Below, one piece after another: positions 36,137 through 44,965 of a DNA stretch of 64,000 bases. The notes below the pieces were generated by a model that searched no databases, was not told where the DNA came from, and worked only from the letters and a program-made list of their open reading frames with translations. The stretch lies in contig NZ_CP053697.2 of the NCBI RefSeq assembly GCF_013200955.2, positions 4,030,001-4,094,000 of the forward strand, read 5' to 3'. A program made the translations under genes and the position numbers. Numbering within the stretch: position 1 is the stretch's first letter; each line of letters opens with the position of its first letter. This stretch comes from Pseudomonas campi. Its GTDB lineage: Bacteria > Pseudomonadota > Gammaproteobacteria > Pseudomonadales > Pseudomonadaceae.

Positions 36137-37723
36137 TTGAGCGAGCTTTTCTCCCGCCGCCTGGCGTTGCTCGGCGATGCTGCCGCCCTGCCCCTGCTGA
36201 CCCAGAACCTGCACGGCATCGAGCGTGAATGCCTGCGCGTGAACGCCGACGGCAGCCTGGCGCAGACTGAACACCCGCGTGCCCTGGGTTCGGCGCTGAC
36301 CCACCCGCAGATCACCACCGACTATTCCGAAGCGCTGTTGGAGTTCATCACCCCGGCCGAGGCGAACCCGGCGGACACCCTCGCCGACCTGGAGCGCATC
36401 CACCGCTTCGCCAGCAGCCAGCTGGACGGCGAATACCTGTGGAGTCCGTCGATGCCCGGCCTGTTGCCTGACGAGGCGGACATCCCGATCGCCCGCTACG
36501 GCAGCTCGAATATCGGCCGCCTCAAGTACGTCTACCGCCAGGGCCTGGCCCTGCGCTACGGCAAGACCATGCAGTGCATCGCCGGCATCCACTACAACTT
36601 CAGCCTGGCCGAAGGCCTGTGGCCGCTGTTGCAGCAGCTGGACGGCGACACCCAGAGCGCCCGCGACTACCAGTCGGCCAGCTACATCGCGCTGATCCGC
36701 AACTTCCGCCGCTACAGCTGGCTGCTGATGTACCTGTTCGGCGCCTCGCCGGCGCTCGACGCCAGCTTCCTGCGCGGCCGCCCGCACCAGCTGCAGCAGC
36801 TCGACGCCGACACCCTGTTCCTGCCCTACGCCACCAGCCTGCGCATGAGCGACCTGGGCTACCAGAGCAATGCCCAGGCCGGCCTGACGCCCTGCTACAA
36901 CGATCTGGCCAGTTACACCGAGAGCCTGCGTTCGGCAGTGGCCACGCCCTACCCGGCCTATGCCGAGATCGGCACCAAGAACGCCGCCGGCGAATGGCTG
37001 CAGCTCAACAGCAACATCATCCAGATCGAAAACGAGTACTACTCGAGCATCCGCCCCAAGCGCGTCACCTATTCCGGCGAGCGGCCGATCCAGGCGCTGA
37101 TGAGCCGCGGCGTGCAGTACGTGGAAGTGCGCTGCCTGGACATCAACCCCTACCTGCCGCTGGGCATCGACCTCGATCAGGCACGCTTCCTCGACGCCTT
37201 CATCCTGTTCTGCGCCCTGGAGGACAGCCCGCTGCTGGCCAGCGGCGTGTGCCGTGCCAGCACCGAGAACTTCCTCAAGACGGTCAAGGAAGGCCGCCGC
37301 CCAGGCCTGCAGCTGCAGCGCGACGGCCAGCCGGTTGAACTGCAGACCTGGGCTAGCGAGCTGCTCGAACGCTTCGCGCCGATCGCCGAATTGCTCGACC
37401 GCGCCTATGGCGGCGACGCCTACCAGACCGCCCTGCACCTGCAGCAGCGCAAGGTCGACGACCCGGCGCAAACGCCGTCGGCGCAGGTACTGGCCGAGCT
37501 GCGCGAGACCGGCGAGAGTTTCCGCGCCATGGCCCTGCGCCACAGCAAGGAACATGCGGCGAATTTCCGCGCCCAACCGCTGACTGCCGAGGAACAGGCC
37601 GGCTTCGTGGCCATGGCGCGCACCTCGCTGGCCGAGCAGGCCGAACTGGAAAGTGCCGAGCCGGGCGACTTCGATAGCTTCGTCGCCGCCTACCAGGCCA
37701 GCATTCTCGGTATTGGTGTTTGA
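36137..37723 (+). CDS. gshA: Glutamate-cysteine ligase (type 1)
   Basis: ATP-dependent ligation of L-glutamate and L-cysteine, the first step of glutathione synthesis. The 528 residues match the proteobacterial type 1 enzyme (E. coli GshA about 518). Typical segments: [54 protein letters not shown] and [18 protein letters not shown]. The start is TTG at 36137 with AAGGA 10 bp upstream; it gives the expected N-terminus ([13 protein letters not shown]). Monocistronic. Confidence 0.95.
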   Translation: MSELFSRRLALLGDAAALPLLTQNLHGIERECLRVNADGSLAQTEHPRALGSALTHPQITTDYSEALLEFITPAEANPADTLADLERIHRFASSQLDGEYLWSPSMPGLLPDEADIPIARYGSSNIGRLKYVYRQGLALRYGKTMQCIAGIHYNFSLAEGLWPLLQQLDGDTQSARDYQSASYIALIRNFRRYSWLLMYLFGASPALDASFLRGRPHQLQQLDADTLFLPYATSLRMSDLGYQSNAQAGLTPCYNDLASYTESLRSAVATPYPAYAEIGTKNAAGEWLQLNSNIIQIENEYYSSIRPKRVTYSGERPIQALMSRGVQYVEVRCLDINPYLPLGIDLDQARFLDAFILFCALEDSPLLASGVCRASTENFLKTVKEGRRPGLQLQRDGQPVELQTWASELLERFAPIAELLDRAYGGDAYQTALHLQQRKVDDPAQTPSAQVLAELRETGESFRAMALRHSKEHAANFRAQPLTAEEQAGFVAMARTSLAEQAELESAEPGDFDSFVAAYQASILGIGV

Positions 37724-37868
37724 AATCAGCGACCTAGGTGACGGGCTGTGGCCATTAAGGGCAGCCCGTCACAAATCCGCCAGTTCGACCGCTCAGCCCT
37801 GACCAATGGCTCGCGGTCGCCCCCGACGACGGCTAACCTGTGTGGGAAACCCGCATTGGCCACGCCCG

Positions 37869-38078
37869 ATGACGCCGCCCGACGAACACCACAGCGAAGA
37901 CAGCCACTGGAGCCTGGAAAGCCTGAACAAGGCTTATCAGCAAGGCTACATGGCAGGCCTCACCGGCCAGCCGCAGCACCAGCAGCCCTATCCCGCCGAG
38001 GTCCTGGCCGCAGCCTGGGAAGCCGGCTGGGACGACGGCAACGAGCAGTTCAAACAGCACCAGCGCCGCAGCGCCTGA
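37869..38078 (+). CDS. Small RMF-like protein
   Basis: A 69-residue protein with the pattern AYQQGYMAGLTGQ...PYPAEVLAAAWEAGWDDG, which resembles the ribosome modulation factor fold (AYxxGYxAGxxG...W..GW). It differs from canonical Rmf by an acidic N-terminus, so binding to the 30S subunit as in stationary-phase 100S formation is only a possibility; CrpP-like proteins share the same pattern. ATG 37869 is chosen since the upstream open frame has no similarity. A REP-like repeat follows immediately. Confidence 0.6.
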   Translation: MTPPDEHHSEDSHWSLESLNKAYQQGYMAGLTGQPQHQQPYPAEVLAAAWEAGWDDGNEQFKQHQRRSA

Positions 38079-38084
38079 GTGGCC

Positions 38085-38155
38085 GTAGCCCGGATGTCAT
38101 CCGGGAACCTCTCTCGAACGACCGCTCACCCGCTCCCGGATGGCATCCGGGCTAC
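38085..38155. repeat. GTAGCCCGGAT...ATCCGGGCTAC inverted repeat
   Basis: Inverted arms GTAGCCCGGATGTCATCCGG and CCGGATGGCATCCGGGCTAC around a loop of about 30 bp. The right end, CTAC, supplies the stop codon (TAG, minus strand, 38152-38154) of the VOC protein gene. Confidence 0.85.
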
Positions 38156-38517
38156 GCCCTGGAAAACGCCCGACTGCTAATGGAAACGGTATTGCCGTCA
38201 GGGTCTTTGCCATTGGCGAAGCGGTAGCCGTCCGCTTGATGCGTAGCGCCAAACGCCAGCCCTTGCTCCAGGCACTTTGCCTTGAATCCGTCCACGTCCT
38301 CGATATCGAAGACCAGCTTGACGGTGACCTGTCCGGTTTTGACGCTTTTGGCCGCCGGATGCAGCATGAGAATTGCCCCGCCACCTGGGGCGCTCAACTC
38401 CACGACTCGGTCGTCGGCTTGCCGCTGGCTGACAAACCCGAAATGACGCTCATAGAAGTCGCAGGTGGCCTGGACATCGCGCACATACAGCATTATCCGG
38501 TTGAGTACAGGCCGCAT
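38152..38517 (-). CDS. VOC-family (glyoxalase/bleomycin resistance-like) protein
   Basis: A 121-residue single VOC domain protein. The beta-alpha-beta-beta-beta unit is visible twice: LNRIMLYVRDVQATCDFYERHFGF and, later, VKLVFDIEDVDGFKAKCLEQG with GKDPDGNTVSISS carrying the usual metal-ligand region (DPDGN). Substrate unknown. Start ATG 38517 (MRPVLNRIML). The last residues and the stop codon run into the end of a REP-like repeat, so the C-terminus may have been altered by repeat insertion. Confidence 0.8.
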   Translation of the reverse strand: MRPVLNRIMLYVRDVQATCDFYERHFGFVSQRQADDRVVELSAPGGGAILMLHPAAKSVKTGQVTVKLVFDIEDVDGFKAKCLEQGLAFGATHQADGYRFANGKDPDGNTVSISSRAFSRA

Positions 38518-38611
38518 GATTTCGTCCCTGAGTAGCAATTGAGAAGGCGCAAAGCGTCGAGTCTTGGCACCTGACGCACAAGTACCGAGTGACGGCCTGA
38601 ACGGGTGGCCA

Positions 38612-38643
38612 CGAGCCCTCTCCGATTACTAGCGGAGAGGGCT
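38612..38643. repeat. Half GGGAGAGGG-type hairpin
   Basis: GAGCCCTCTCCGATTACTAG followed by CGGAGAGGGC forms one short hairpin, half of the paired unit seen elsewhere. It lies directly downstream of the argA stop codon and could terminate it. Confidence 0.55.
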
Positions 38644-38647
38644 GCAG

Positions 38648-39946
38648 TCAAAGGGCCTTTTCGAAGATCTTCGAATTGCGCTGGTAGTTGTACAGCGAGG
38701 CCCGCGCGGCCGGCAGGCGCTCGACGCTGCTCGGCTCGAAGCCGCGTTCCTGGAACCAATGGGCGGTGCGCGTGGTGAGCACGATCAGGGTCTTCAGGCC
38801 CTGCGCCCGCGCGCGTTCCTCGATGCGTTCGAGCAGTTCGTCGCCACGTCCACCATGCCGGTAGTCCGGGTTCACCGCCAGGCAGGCCAGCTCGCCGCAG
38901 TCCGAGTCGGCGATCTGGTACAGGGCCGCGCAGGCGATGATCAGGCCGTCGCGCTCGACGATGCTGAACTGCTCGATCTCGCGCTCCAGCACTTCGCGCG
39001 AACGGCGCACCAGGATGCCCTGGTCCTCCAGCGGAGTGATCAGGTCGATCAGCCCGCCGACGTCCTCGATGGTCGCCTCGCGCAGCGATTCGAACTGCTC
39101 CTGGTCGACCAGGGTGCCGCCGCCGTCGCGGGTGAACAGCTCGGTGAGCAGCGAACCATCGTCCATGTAGCTGACGATATGGCTGCGCTTGACCCCGCCA
39201 CGGCAGGCCTGGGCGGCGGCATCCAGCAGCTCGGCCTGGTAGCAGGCGCCGAGCCGCGCCAGGTGCGCCGGCACCTGTTGCGGGCGCAGCTCACGCACCA
39301 GCTTGCCGGCTTCGTCGAGCAGACCGTGTTCGGCGCTGAACAGCAGCAACTTGTCGGCCTGCAGGTCAATGGCGGCGCGGGTGGCGACGTCCTCGCAGGC
39401 CAGGTTGAAGATCTCCCCGGTGGGCGAGTAACCGAGCGACGACAGCAGCACAATGCTGCGCTCGTCGAGCAAACGACCGATGCCCTTGCGGTCGACGCGA
39501 CGGACCTCGCCGGTGTGGTGGTAGTCGACGCCATCGAGCACGCCGATCGGCCGCGCGGTGACGAAGTTGCCGCCGGTCACGCGCAGGCGCGAGCCCTGCA
39601 TCGGCGAGGCGGCGATATCCATCGACAGGCGCGCCTCGATGGCGATACGCAGCTGGCCGACGGCATCGATCACGCATTCCAGGGTTGGCCCGTCGGTGAT
39701 GCGCAGGTTGTGGTGGTAGCGCGGCGTCAGGCCGCGAGCGGCCAGGCGCGTCTCGATCTGCGGGCGCGAGCCGTGTACCAGCACCAGGCGCACGCCGAGG
39801 CTGTGCAGCAGCACCAGGTCGTGGACGATATTGCCGAAATTCGGGTGTTCGACGCCTTCGCCGGGCAGCATGACCACGAAGGTGCAATCCCGGTGGGCGT
39901 TGATATAGGGCGTAGCGTGGCGCAGCCAGTTGACGTAGTCGTGCAT
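38648..39946 (-). CDS. argA: Amino-acid N-acetyltransferase (N-acetylglutamate synthase)
   Basis: First step of arginine synthesis, acetylating glutamate with acetyl-CoA. The 432 residues combine an N-terminal amino-acid kinase-like domain (about 20-280; LLHSLGVRLVLVHGSRPQIE) that binds arginine for feedback inhibition and a C-terminal GNAT domain (ACLAVNPDYRHGGRGDELLERIEERAR). ATG 39946 (MHDYVNWLRHATPYINAH) matches the family start; the frame is open upstream only through the adjacent repeat. Confidence 0.95.
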   Translation of the reverse strand: MHDYVNWLRHATPYINAHRDCTFVVMLPGEGVEHPNFGNIVHDLVLLHSLGVRLVLVHGSRPQIETRLAARGLTPRYHHNLRITDGPTLECVIDAVGQLRIAIEARLSMDIAASPMQGSRLRVTGGNFVTARPIGVLDGVDYHHTGEVRRVDRKGIGRLLDERSIVLLSSLGYSPTGEIFNLACEDVATRAAIDLQADKLLLFSAEHGLLDEAGKLVRELRPQQVPAHLARLGACYQAELLDAAAQACRGGVKRSHIVSYMDDGSLLTELFTRDGGGTLVDQEQFESLREATIEDVGGLIDLITPLEDQGILVRRSREVLEREIEQFSIVERDGLIIACAALYQIADSDCGELACLAVNPDYRHGGRGDELLERIEERARAQGLKTLIVLTTRTAHWFQERGFEPSSVERLPAARASLYNYQRNSKIFEKAL

Positions 39947-39973
39947 GAGAGTGTTCGCAGTACGGGTCCATGA

Positions 39974-40070
39974 CTCCCCTCTCCCGTTCACGGGAGAGGG
40001 GCCGGGGGAGAGGGGCATCGGCTCGCCCTCTCCCCAACCCTCTCCCATAAATGGGAGAGGGGGCTGTCTG
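39974..40070. repeat. Paired GGGAGAGGG hairpins
   Basis: Left hairpin CCCCTCTCCCGTTCACGGGA, GGGGCCGGGGGAGAGGGG, then CCCTCTCCCCAACCCTCTCC and a right hairpin around ATAAAT. A complete copy of the family, between argE and argA. Confidence 0.87.
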
Positions 40071-40117
40071 TGGTTATCGTCGTAGCACAGTGAACAGGCT
40101 CCGGTCGGTCTGGCAGG

Positions 40118-41257
40118 TCATAGGCAGTAGTGCTGAATCAGTTGGCGCAGCAGCGTGATCGTGGGCTGGATACGCGCCAGCTCGAGAAACTCGCCCGGCT
40201 GGTGGGCGCAGGCGATATCGCCGGGGCCGAGGACGATGGTCTCGCAACCGAGTTGCTGAAGATACGGCGCTTCGGTGCCAAATGCCACCGACTGCGCCGC
40301 ATGCCCGGTCAGCTTTTCCGCCAGGCGTACCAACTCGCAATCGGCGCTCTGCTCGAAGGGCGGCACATTGGCGAACAGCGGGGCGAAGTCGATCTTTACC
40401 TGATGCCGCTCGGCCAGTGGCTGCAACTTGCTGCGAATCGCCGCGCGCAACTGCTCCGGGTCCATGCCCGGCAGCGGGCGCAGGTCGAACTCCAGCGCGC
40501 ACTGGCCGCAGATGCGGTTGGGATTGTCGCCACCGTGAATGCAGCCGAGGTTGAGGGTCGGCTGCGGCACGCTGAACTGCGGGTTGTTGAACTCGCGCTG
40601 CCACTGATTACGCAGGGCCCGCAGCTCGCCCATGGCATCCTGCATGGCCTCCAGGGCACTGTGGCCGAGGCTGGGGTCGGAGGAATGACCGCTCTGGCCG
40701 AGGATGTCGATGCGTTCCATCATCACCCCCTTGTGCAGGCGGATCGGCTTTAAGCCCGTCGGCTCGCCGATCACCGCGGCCCGCCCCAGCGGCCTGCCGG
40801 CATCGGCCAGGGCGCGGGCGCCGGACATCGAGCTTTCCTCGTCGCAGGTGGCGAGAATCAGCAGCGGCTGGCGGAACGGCTGGTCAAGCAGGCCGCGCAC
40901 GGCCTCGATCACCAGCGGGAAAAAACCCTTCATGTCGCACACGCCGAGGCCGATCCAGCGGTCGCCCTGCTCGGTCAGCTTGAGCGGATCGCTCTGCCAC
41001 AGCGCGGCATCGAACGGCACGGTGTCGCTGTGCCCGGCCAGCACCAGGCCGCCGGGGCCACTGCCATAGGTGGCCAGCAGGTTGGCCTTACCCGGCGCGA
41101 TATCCTGGATTTCGCAGGCGAAGCCGAGTTCACCCAGCCAGCTGGCCAGCAGGTCGATCACGGCACGGTTGGACTGGTCCCAGTGCGGCTGGGTGCAACT
41201 TACCGACGGCGCGGCAATCAGCGCGGCGAACTGGTCTTGCAGGGAGGGAAGCGACAT
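40118..41257 (-). CDS. argE: Acetylornithine deacetylase
   Basis: Zinc-dependent removal of acetate from N-acetylornithine in arginine synthesis. The 379-residue M20 peptidase-fold protein shows the first metal site LVLAGHSDTVPFD, the catalytic/metal segment ATCDEESSMSGARAL, GEPTGL and the HQPGEFLEL end. ATG 41257 (MSLPSLQDQFAALIAAPSVS) is the family start. Placed upstream of argA on the same strand, separated by a repeat. Because Pseudomonas usually recycles acetyl groups with ArgJ, the precise in vivo role of this ArgE-type enzyme is less certain. Confidence 0.87.
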   Translation of the reverse strand: MSLPSLQDQFAALIAAPSVSCTQPHWDQSNRAVIDLLASWLGELGFACEIQDIAPGKANLLATYGSGPGGLVLAGHSDTVPFDAALWQSDPLKLTEQGDRWIGLGVCDMKGFFPLVIEAVRGLLDQPFRQPLLILATCDEESSMSGARALADAGRPLGRAAVIGEPTGLKPIRLHKGVMMERIDILGQSGHSSDPSLGHSALEAMQDAMGELRALRNQWQREFNNPQFSVPQPTLNLGCIHGGDNPNRICGQCALEFDLRPLPGMDPEQLRAAIRSKLQPLAERHQVKIDFAPLFANVPPFEQSADCELVRLAEKLTGHAAQSVAFGTEAPYLQQLGCETIVLGPGDIACAHQPGEFLELARIQPTITLLRQLIQHYCL

Positions 41258-41331
41258 CGGCGTTCTCCGCGGGGGATGGCCCATGATAGGGCCATCGCCG
41301 CCGCAGAAGAAACCCGCCTAACGCAGCTCAG

Positions 41332-41469
41332 AACCTGTTTAGGATCTTTTGAGCTAGAGCCAGGCAAGGCGCAATTGGGCGAGGGAGCGGAGTTTACGAG
41401 CTGTAAATGAGCAGCCCGAGCCCAATTGCAACGCAGCATGGCCGACGATCAAGAGATCGTAGACCGGTT
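41332..41469. repeat. Stop-codon-associated palindromic element, copy A
   Basis: Terminal inverted repeat AACCTGTTTAGGATCT...AGATCGTAGACCGGTT; inner arms GCAATTGGGC (41371-41380) and GCCCAATTGC (41420-41429) pair perfectly; the loop carries GTTTACGAGCTGTAAATG. Flanks read CTCAG on the left and CTTAG on the right, an approximate CTNAG target duplication. The right flank contains the pitA stop codon (TAA on the minus strand). Confidence 0.85.
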
Positions 41470-41470
41470 C

Positions 41471-42736
41471 TTAGAGGAAGATGCCGCGCAGGATATAGAA
41501 GAACAAAATCGACAGCCCCGCACCGACCGGCAGGGTGATGATCCAGGACATGAAGATCGAGCCGATCACGCCCAGGTTCAGCGCACCGATGCCACGGGCG
41601 ATACCGATACCCAGCACCGCACCAACCAGGGTGTGGGTGGTGGAAACCGGCAGGCCGATGGCCGACGCCCCGACCACGGTGGAAGCGGTGGCCAGCTCGG
41701 CGGCGAAACCGCGGCTCGGGGTCAGCTCGGTGATTTCCTTGCCGATGGTGGCGATCACCTTGTAGCCGTAGGTGGCCAGGCCGATGACGATACCGACGGC
41801 GCCGAGCAGCAGCACCCAGCCCGGCACGGCAGACTTGGCAGCAATCGCGGCGGTGCCGTTGGACTGGATCACGCCAACGATGGCGGCCAGCGGGCCAACG
41901 GCGTTGGCCACGTCGTTGGCGCCGTGGGCGAAGGCCATGGAGCAGGCGGTGAAGATCATCAGCACGGCGAACACGCGCTCGACGCTGGCGAAGTGGAAGG
42001 CCTTGTCGGCCTCCACATCAATCTTGATCCGGCTGAGGATGGCGATGCCAAGCAGCATGACCAAGGCACCCACACCGATCGACAGCAGCAGGCTTTCGGC
42101 GCCGGACAGGTTCAGGCCGATGTGTTTGAGGCCCTTGGACAGGGTCATGATCGACACCATAAAACCGGTGAGGAACATGTAGAACGGCACGAAGCGCTTG
42201 GCGTTCAGGAACGGGTTGTCGGTGTTGATGATCAGCGCCTGCACGCTCATGAACAGGCCGAAAGCCACCAGACCGGAGAGAAACGGCGTCACCACCCAGC
42301 TGGCGACGATCGGGCCGACCGAAGCCCACTGCACCGCATCGGTGGACACGCCGACGGCGGCAAAACCGATCACCGCACCGACAATCGAGTGGGTGGTGGA
42401 GACCGGCCAGCCCTTGTGGGTCGCGATCATCAGCCAGGTACCGGCGGCCAGCAGCGCCGACATCATGCCCAGCACCATCAGATCCGGAGTGATCGCCTCA
42501 GCATCGACGATACCGTTCTTGATCGTCTCGGTGACTTCACCACCAGCCAGGTAGGCGCCGCAGAACTCGAAGACCATGGCGATCAGGATCGCCTGCTTGA
42601 TGGTCAGCGCCCGCGAACCCACCGAAGTACCCATGGCGTTGGCCACGTCGTTGGCGCCCACGCCCCAGGCCATGAAAAAGCCGAAACAGCAGGCGAGTAC
42701 CAGGAGTACGAAGCCGTAATCCGCAATCAGAGACAT
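41471..42736 (-). CDS. pitA: Low-affinity inorganic phosphate transporter, PiT family
   Basis: A 421-residue proton- or sodium-coupled phosphate transporter in the inner membrane. Duplicated PiT signatures are visible: GANDVANAMGTSVGSRAL near the N-terminus and AHGANDVANAVGPLAAI in the second half, each followed by a VSTTHS/VSTTHT motif, with about ten hydrophobic helices. Start ATG 42736. It follows a DUF47 gene by 37 bp on the same strand, the usual PiT-accessory pair. Its stop codon is the first triplet at the edge of repeat copy A. Confidence 0.93.
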   Translation of the reverse strand: MSLIADYGFVLLVLACCFGFFMAWGVGANDVANAMGTSVGSRALTIKQAILIAMVFEFCGAYLAGGEVTETIKNGIVDAEAITPDLMVLGMMSALLAAGTWLMIATHKGWPVSTTHSIVGAVIGFAAVGVSTDAVQWASVGPIVASWVVTPFLSGLVAFGLFMSVQALIINTDNPFLNAKRFVPFYMFLTGFMVSIMTLSKGLKHIGLNLSGAESLLLSIGVGALVMLLGIAILSRIKIDVEADKAFHFASVERVFAVLMIFTACSMAFAHGANDVANAVGPLAAIVGVIQSNGTAAIAAKSAVPGWVLLLGAVGIVIGLATYGYKVIATIGKEITELTPSRGFAAELATASTVVGASAIGLPVSTTHTLVGAVLGIGIARGIGALNLGVIGSIFMSWIITLPVGAGLSILFFYILRGIFL

Positions 42737-42773
42737 AAATAGTTACCTGTAATCCCAGAAAGAATACTGGCGC

Positions 42774-43451
42774 TTAGCGCGCCAGCAGTTGTTCCAGTCG
42801 GTTGCCCACACGCTGGGCGCGGTCGGCGACATCGCCGACCCAATCGATGATCTGGTAGAGGAACATCACGTCCACGGCGGGCATGTCCTTCTCCAGCTTG
42901 AACAGGGCGCGGCGCACCTCGATCTGCAGGCGGTCGGTATCGTCTTCGATCTCGTCCAGCTCCTCGACCAGGGTCTCCACCAGCTTGGCTTCGCGACCGC
43001 TGAAACCGGCCTCGAGCAGTTCGTCCAACTCGTTCATCGCTTTCAGCGCCTGGGCGCTGGCATCGACGGTGCGCTGCACGAAGGTGCGGATCAGCGGCTG
43101 CAGATCCGCGGGAATGTCCATCTCGCGGCCAAGCATCAGCCCGGCGATGTCCTTGGCGCGATTGGCAACTTTGTCCTGTACACTCAGCAGTTCAAGCAAG
43201 TCCGAACGCGGCACCGGCAGAAACAGGCTTTTCGGCAGGTTCAGCCGCACACTCTTCTTGAGTTTGTCGGCCTCTTTTTCCAGCCGCACCATTTCCTTCT
43301 GGACCTCGGCCACTTTCGCCCAGTCCTGCGCCATCACTGCTTCGAAGAACGGCACCAGATTGGCCGCACACTCATGTGCCTTGGCGATGTGCTGCTGCAT
43401 CGGACCGATCGGCGAACGGCCGAACAGACTGACAAAGGGATTGGTAGGCAT
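42774..43451 (-). CDS. DUF47 (PhoU-like) PiT accessory protein
   Basis: A 225-residue all-helical cytoplasmic protein of the DUF47/TIGR00153 family, related to PhoU. Typical start MPTNPFVSLFGRSPIGPMQQHI and regularly spaced acidic residues in helices (VEELDEIEDDTDRLQIEVRRALF) that bind metal in PhoU proteins. The gene is directly upstream of pitA in the same operon; members of this pairing modulate PiT-type transport. ATG 43451 chosen; the 33 residues upstream in frame look spurious. Confidence 0.87.
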   Translation of the reverse strand: MPTNPFVSLFGRSPIGPMQQHIAKAHECAANLVPFFEAVMAQDWAKVAEVQKEMVRLEKEADKLKKSVRLNLPKSLFLPVPRSDLLELLSVQDKVANRAKDIAGLMLGREMDIPADLQPLIRTFVQRTVDASAQALKAMNELDELLEAGFSGREAKLVETLVEELDEIEDDTDRLQIEVRRALFKLEKDMPAVDVMFLYQIIDWVGDVADRAQRVGNRLEQLLAR

Positions 43452-43564
43452 AGGGTTTACCCCGGTTGGAAAAAAGGCCGCAAGTATAGGGAGCACTCGA
43501 CTGGCAAGCCAGCACGAGTCATCGGACTGCAACAATTTAATGATAGGCACCGGAACTGCGCACC

Positions 43565-44929
43565 ATGCACAAAGAAACCGAAATCAAGCTGCGCGTCAGC
43601 CGCGAAACCCTGGCCGCCCTGCGTGATCATCCGCTGCTGAAGAAACGCAACAAGTCCGGCTGGCAAACCTGCGAGCTGTTCAACCAGTACTTCGATACTC
43701 CCGAGCGCGAGTTGGCCCAGGCCAAAGTCGCCCTGCGCCTGCGCCGTGACGGCGAGCAGTTCATCCAGACCCTGAAAACCCGTGGGCAAAGCGTAGCAGG
43801 CCTGTCGGAGCGCAATGAGTGGGACTGGTACCTGAGCAAAGCCAAGCTCGACACCAAGAAGCTCAGCGCCGAATGCTGGCCGGCCAGCCTGGCCGAACTG
43901 GACAAGAAGCAGCTGAAACCGATCTTCACCACCGACTTCGTCCGGGAAAAGGCCGAGATCGCCTGGGGCCGCGGCAAGGCCAAGGTGGTCATCGAGGCTG
44001 CCCTGGACCTGGGCAAGGTGATCGCCGGCGAAGGCGAGGAAGAAATCTGCGAGCTGGAACTGGAACTGCGCGAAGGTGATCCGGCCGCCCTGCTGGAGCT
44101 GGCCGCCGAGCTGGCGGCCGACCTGCCGCTGATGCCTTGCGATATCAGCAAGGCCGAGCGCGGCTACCGCCTGTTCGACTCGGGCAGCTACAGCCTGAGC
44201 CTGCCGGCACCCGAACTGAACGCCGAACAGAGCCTGGACGATGCCTTCTGCGCTCTCGCCTGGCACCTGCTCGGCAGCAGCCAGCGGCTGGCCGAACAGT
44301 ACCGCTTCAACGGTCACTGGAAACTGCTGGCCCAGTGGCTGGAAAAACTGGTGGAACTGCGCGCGCTGCTCAGCAGCCTCGGCCAGGCGGCGCCGCGTGC
44401 CTCCAGCACAACCCTGCGTGAAGCACTGGATGGCCTGCTCGGCGACTGGCGCCCGCGCCTGCTGGCCGGCCAGACCGACGACAGCCTGCGCAAGAATGCC
44501 CCGGCACTGTTCGCCGCCGAACTGCAGGGCAACCGCTGGGGCCTGTTCTCGCTGAACCTGTCGCGCTGGTTGCTGGCGCGCAGCTGGACGGTCGAGCGCA
44601 ACAACCGTGGCAATCGCCAGGGCGCCGCGGTGCTGGGCAACTGGCTACCGACCCTGCTCAAAGAAGAAGGCGCCGCCCTGCAGCTCAAGCGCTACCAGCA
44701 GCAACCGGAAGACCTCGCCGAACAGCTGCCGCGCATCGAGCGCATCCAGGCCTGGCTGCATCTGGCCCGCCAGGTTCTGGACGTGGCGGAAGTCGACCGG
44801 CTGTACGGCGAGCTGTGCAAGCTGCACGAGCTGGCCCTGCAACCGCTGGATGCCGAGGTGTTGGCCGCACGGGTGGCGCAGGCTCATACTGTGGCCACGC
44901 TCAAACCCTGGAAGCTGCTGGTGCAATAA
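43565..44929 (+). CDS. CYTH-CHAD domain protein (inorganic triphosphatase type)
   Basis: A 454-residue protein with an N-terminal CYTH domain opening with the signature HKETEIKLRVS (ExExK) and continuing with LRLRRDGEQFIQTLKTRG, then a C-terminal CHAD domain rich in His/Arg/Lys helices (LAEQYRFNGHWKLLAQWLEK). E. coli YgiF of the same build hydrolyses inorganic tripolyphosphate; CHAD domains are linked to polyphosphate. It lies divergent from the phosphate-transport pair, consistent with a phosphate-metabolism role. ATG 43565. Confidence 0.85.
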   Translation: MHKETEIKLRVSRETLAALRDHPLLKKRNKSGWQTCELFNQYFDTPERELAQAKVALRLRRDGEQFIQTLKTRGQSVAGLSERNEWDWYLSKAKLDTKKLSAECWPASLAELDKKQLKPIFTTDFVREKAEIAWGRGKAKVVIEAALDLGKVIAGEGEEEICELELELREGDPAALLELAAELAADLPLMPCDISKAERGYRLFDSGSYSLSLPAPELNAEQSLDDAFCALAWHLLGSSQRLAEQYRFNGHWKLLAQWLEKLVELRALLSSLGQAAPRASSTTLREALDGLLGDWRPRLLAGQTDDSLRKNAPALFAAELQGNRWGLFSLNLSRWLLARSWTVERNNRGNRQGAAVLGNWLPTLLKEEGAALQLKRYQQQPEDLAEQLPRIERIQAWLHLARQVLDVAEVDRLYGELCKLHELALQPLDAEVLAARVAQAHTVATLKPWKLLVQ

Positions 44930-44965
44930 GCTGACAGGCTGGCAGATCACCACTAAGGGAACCGC

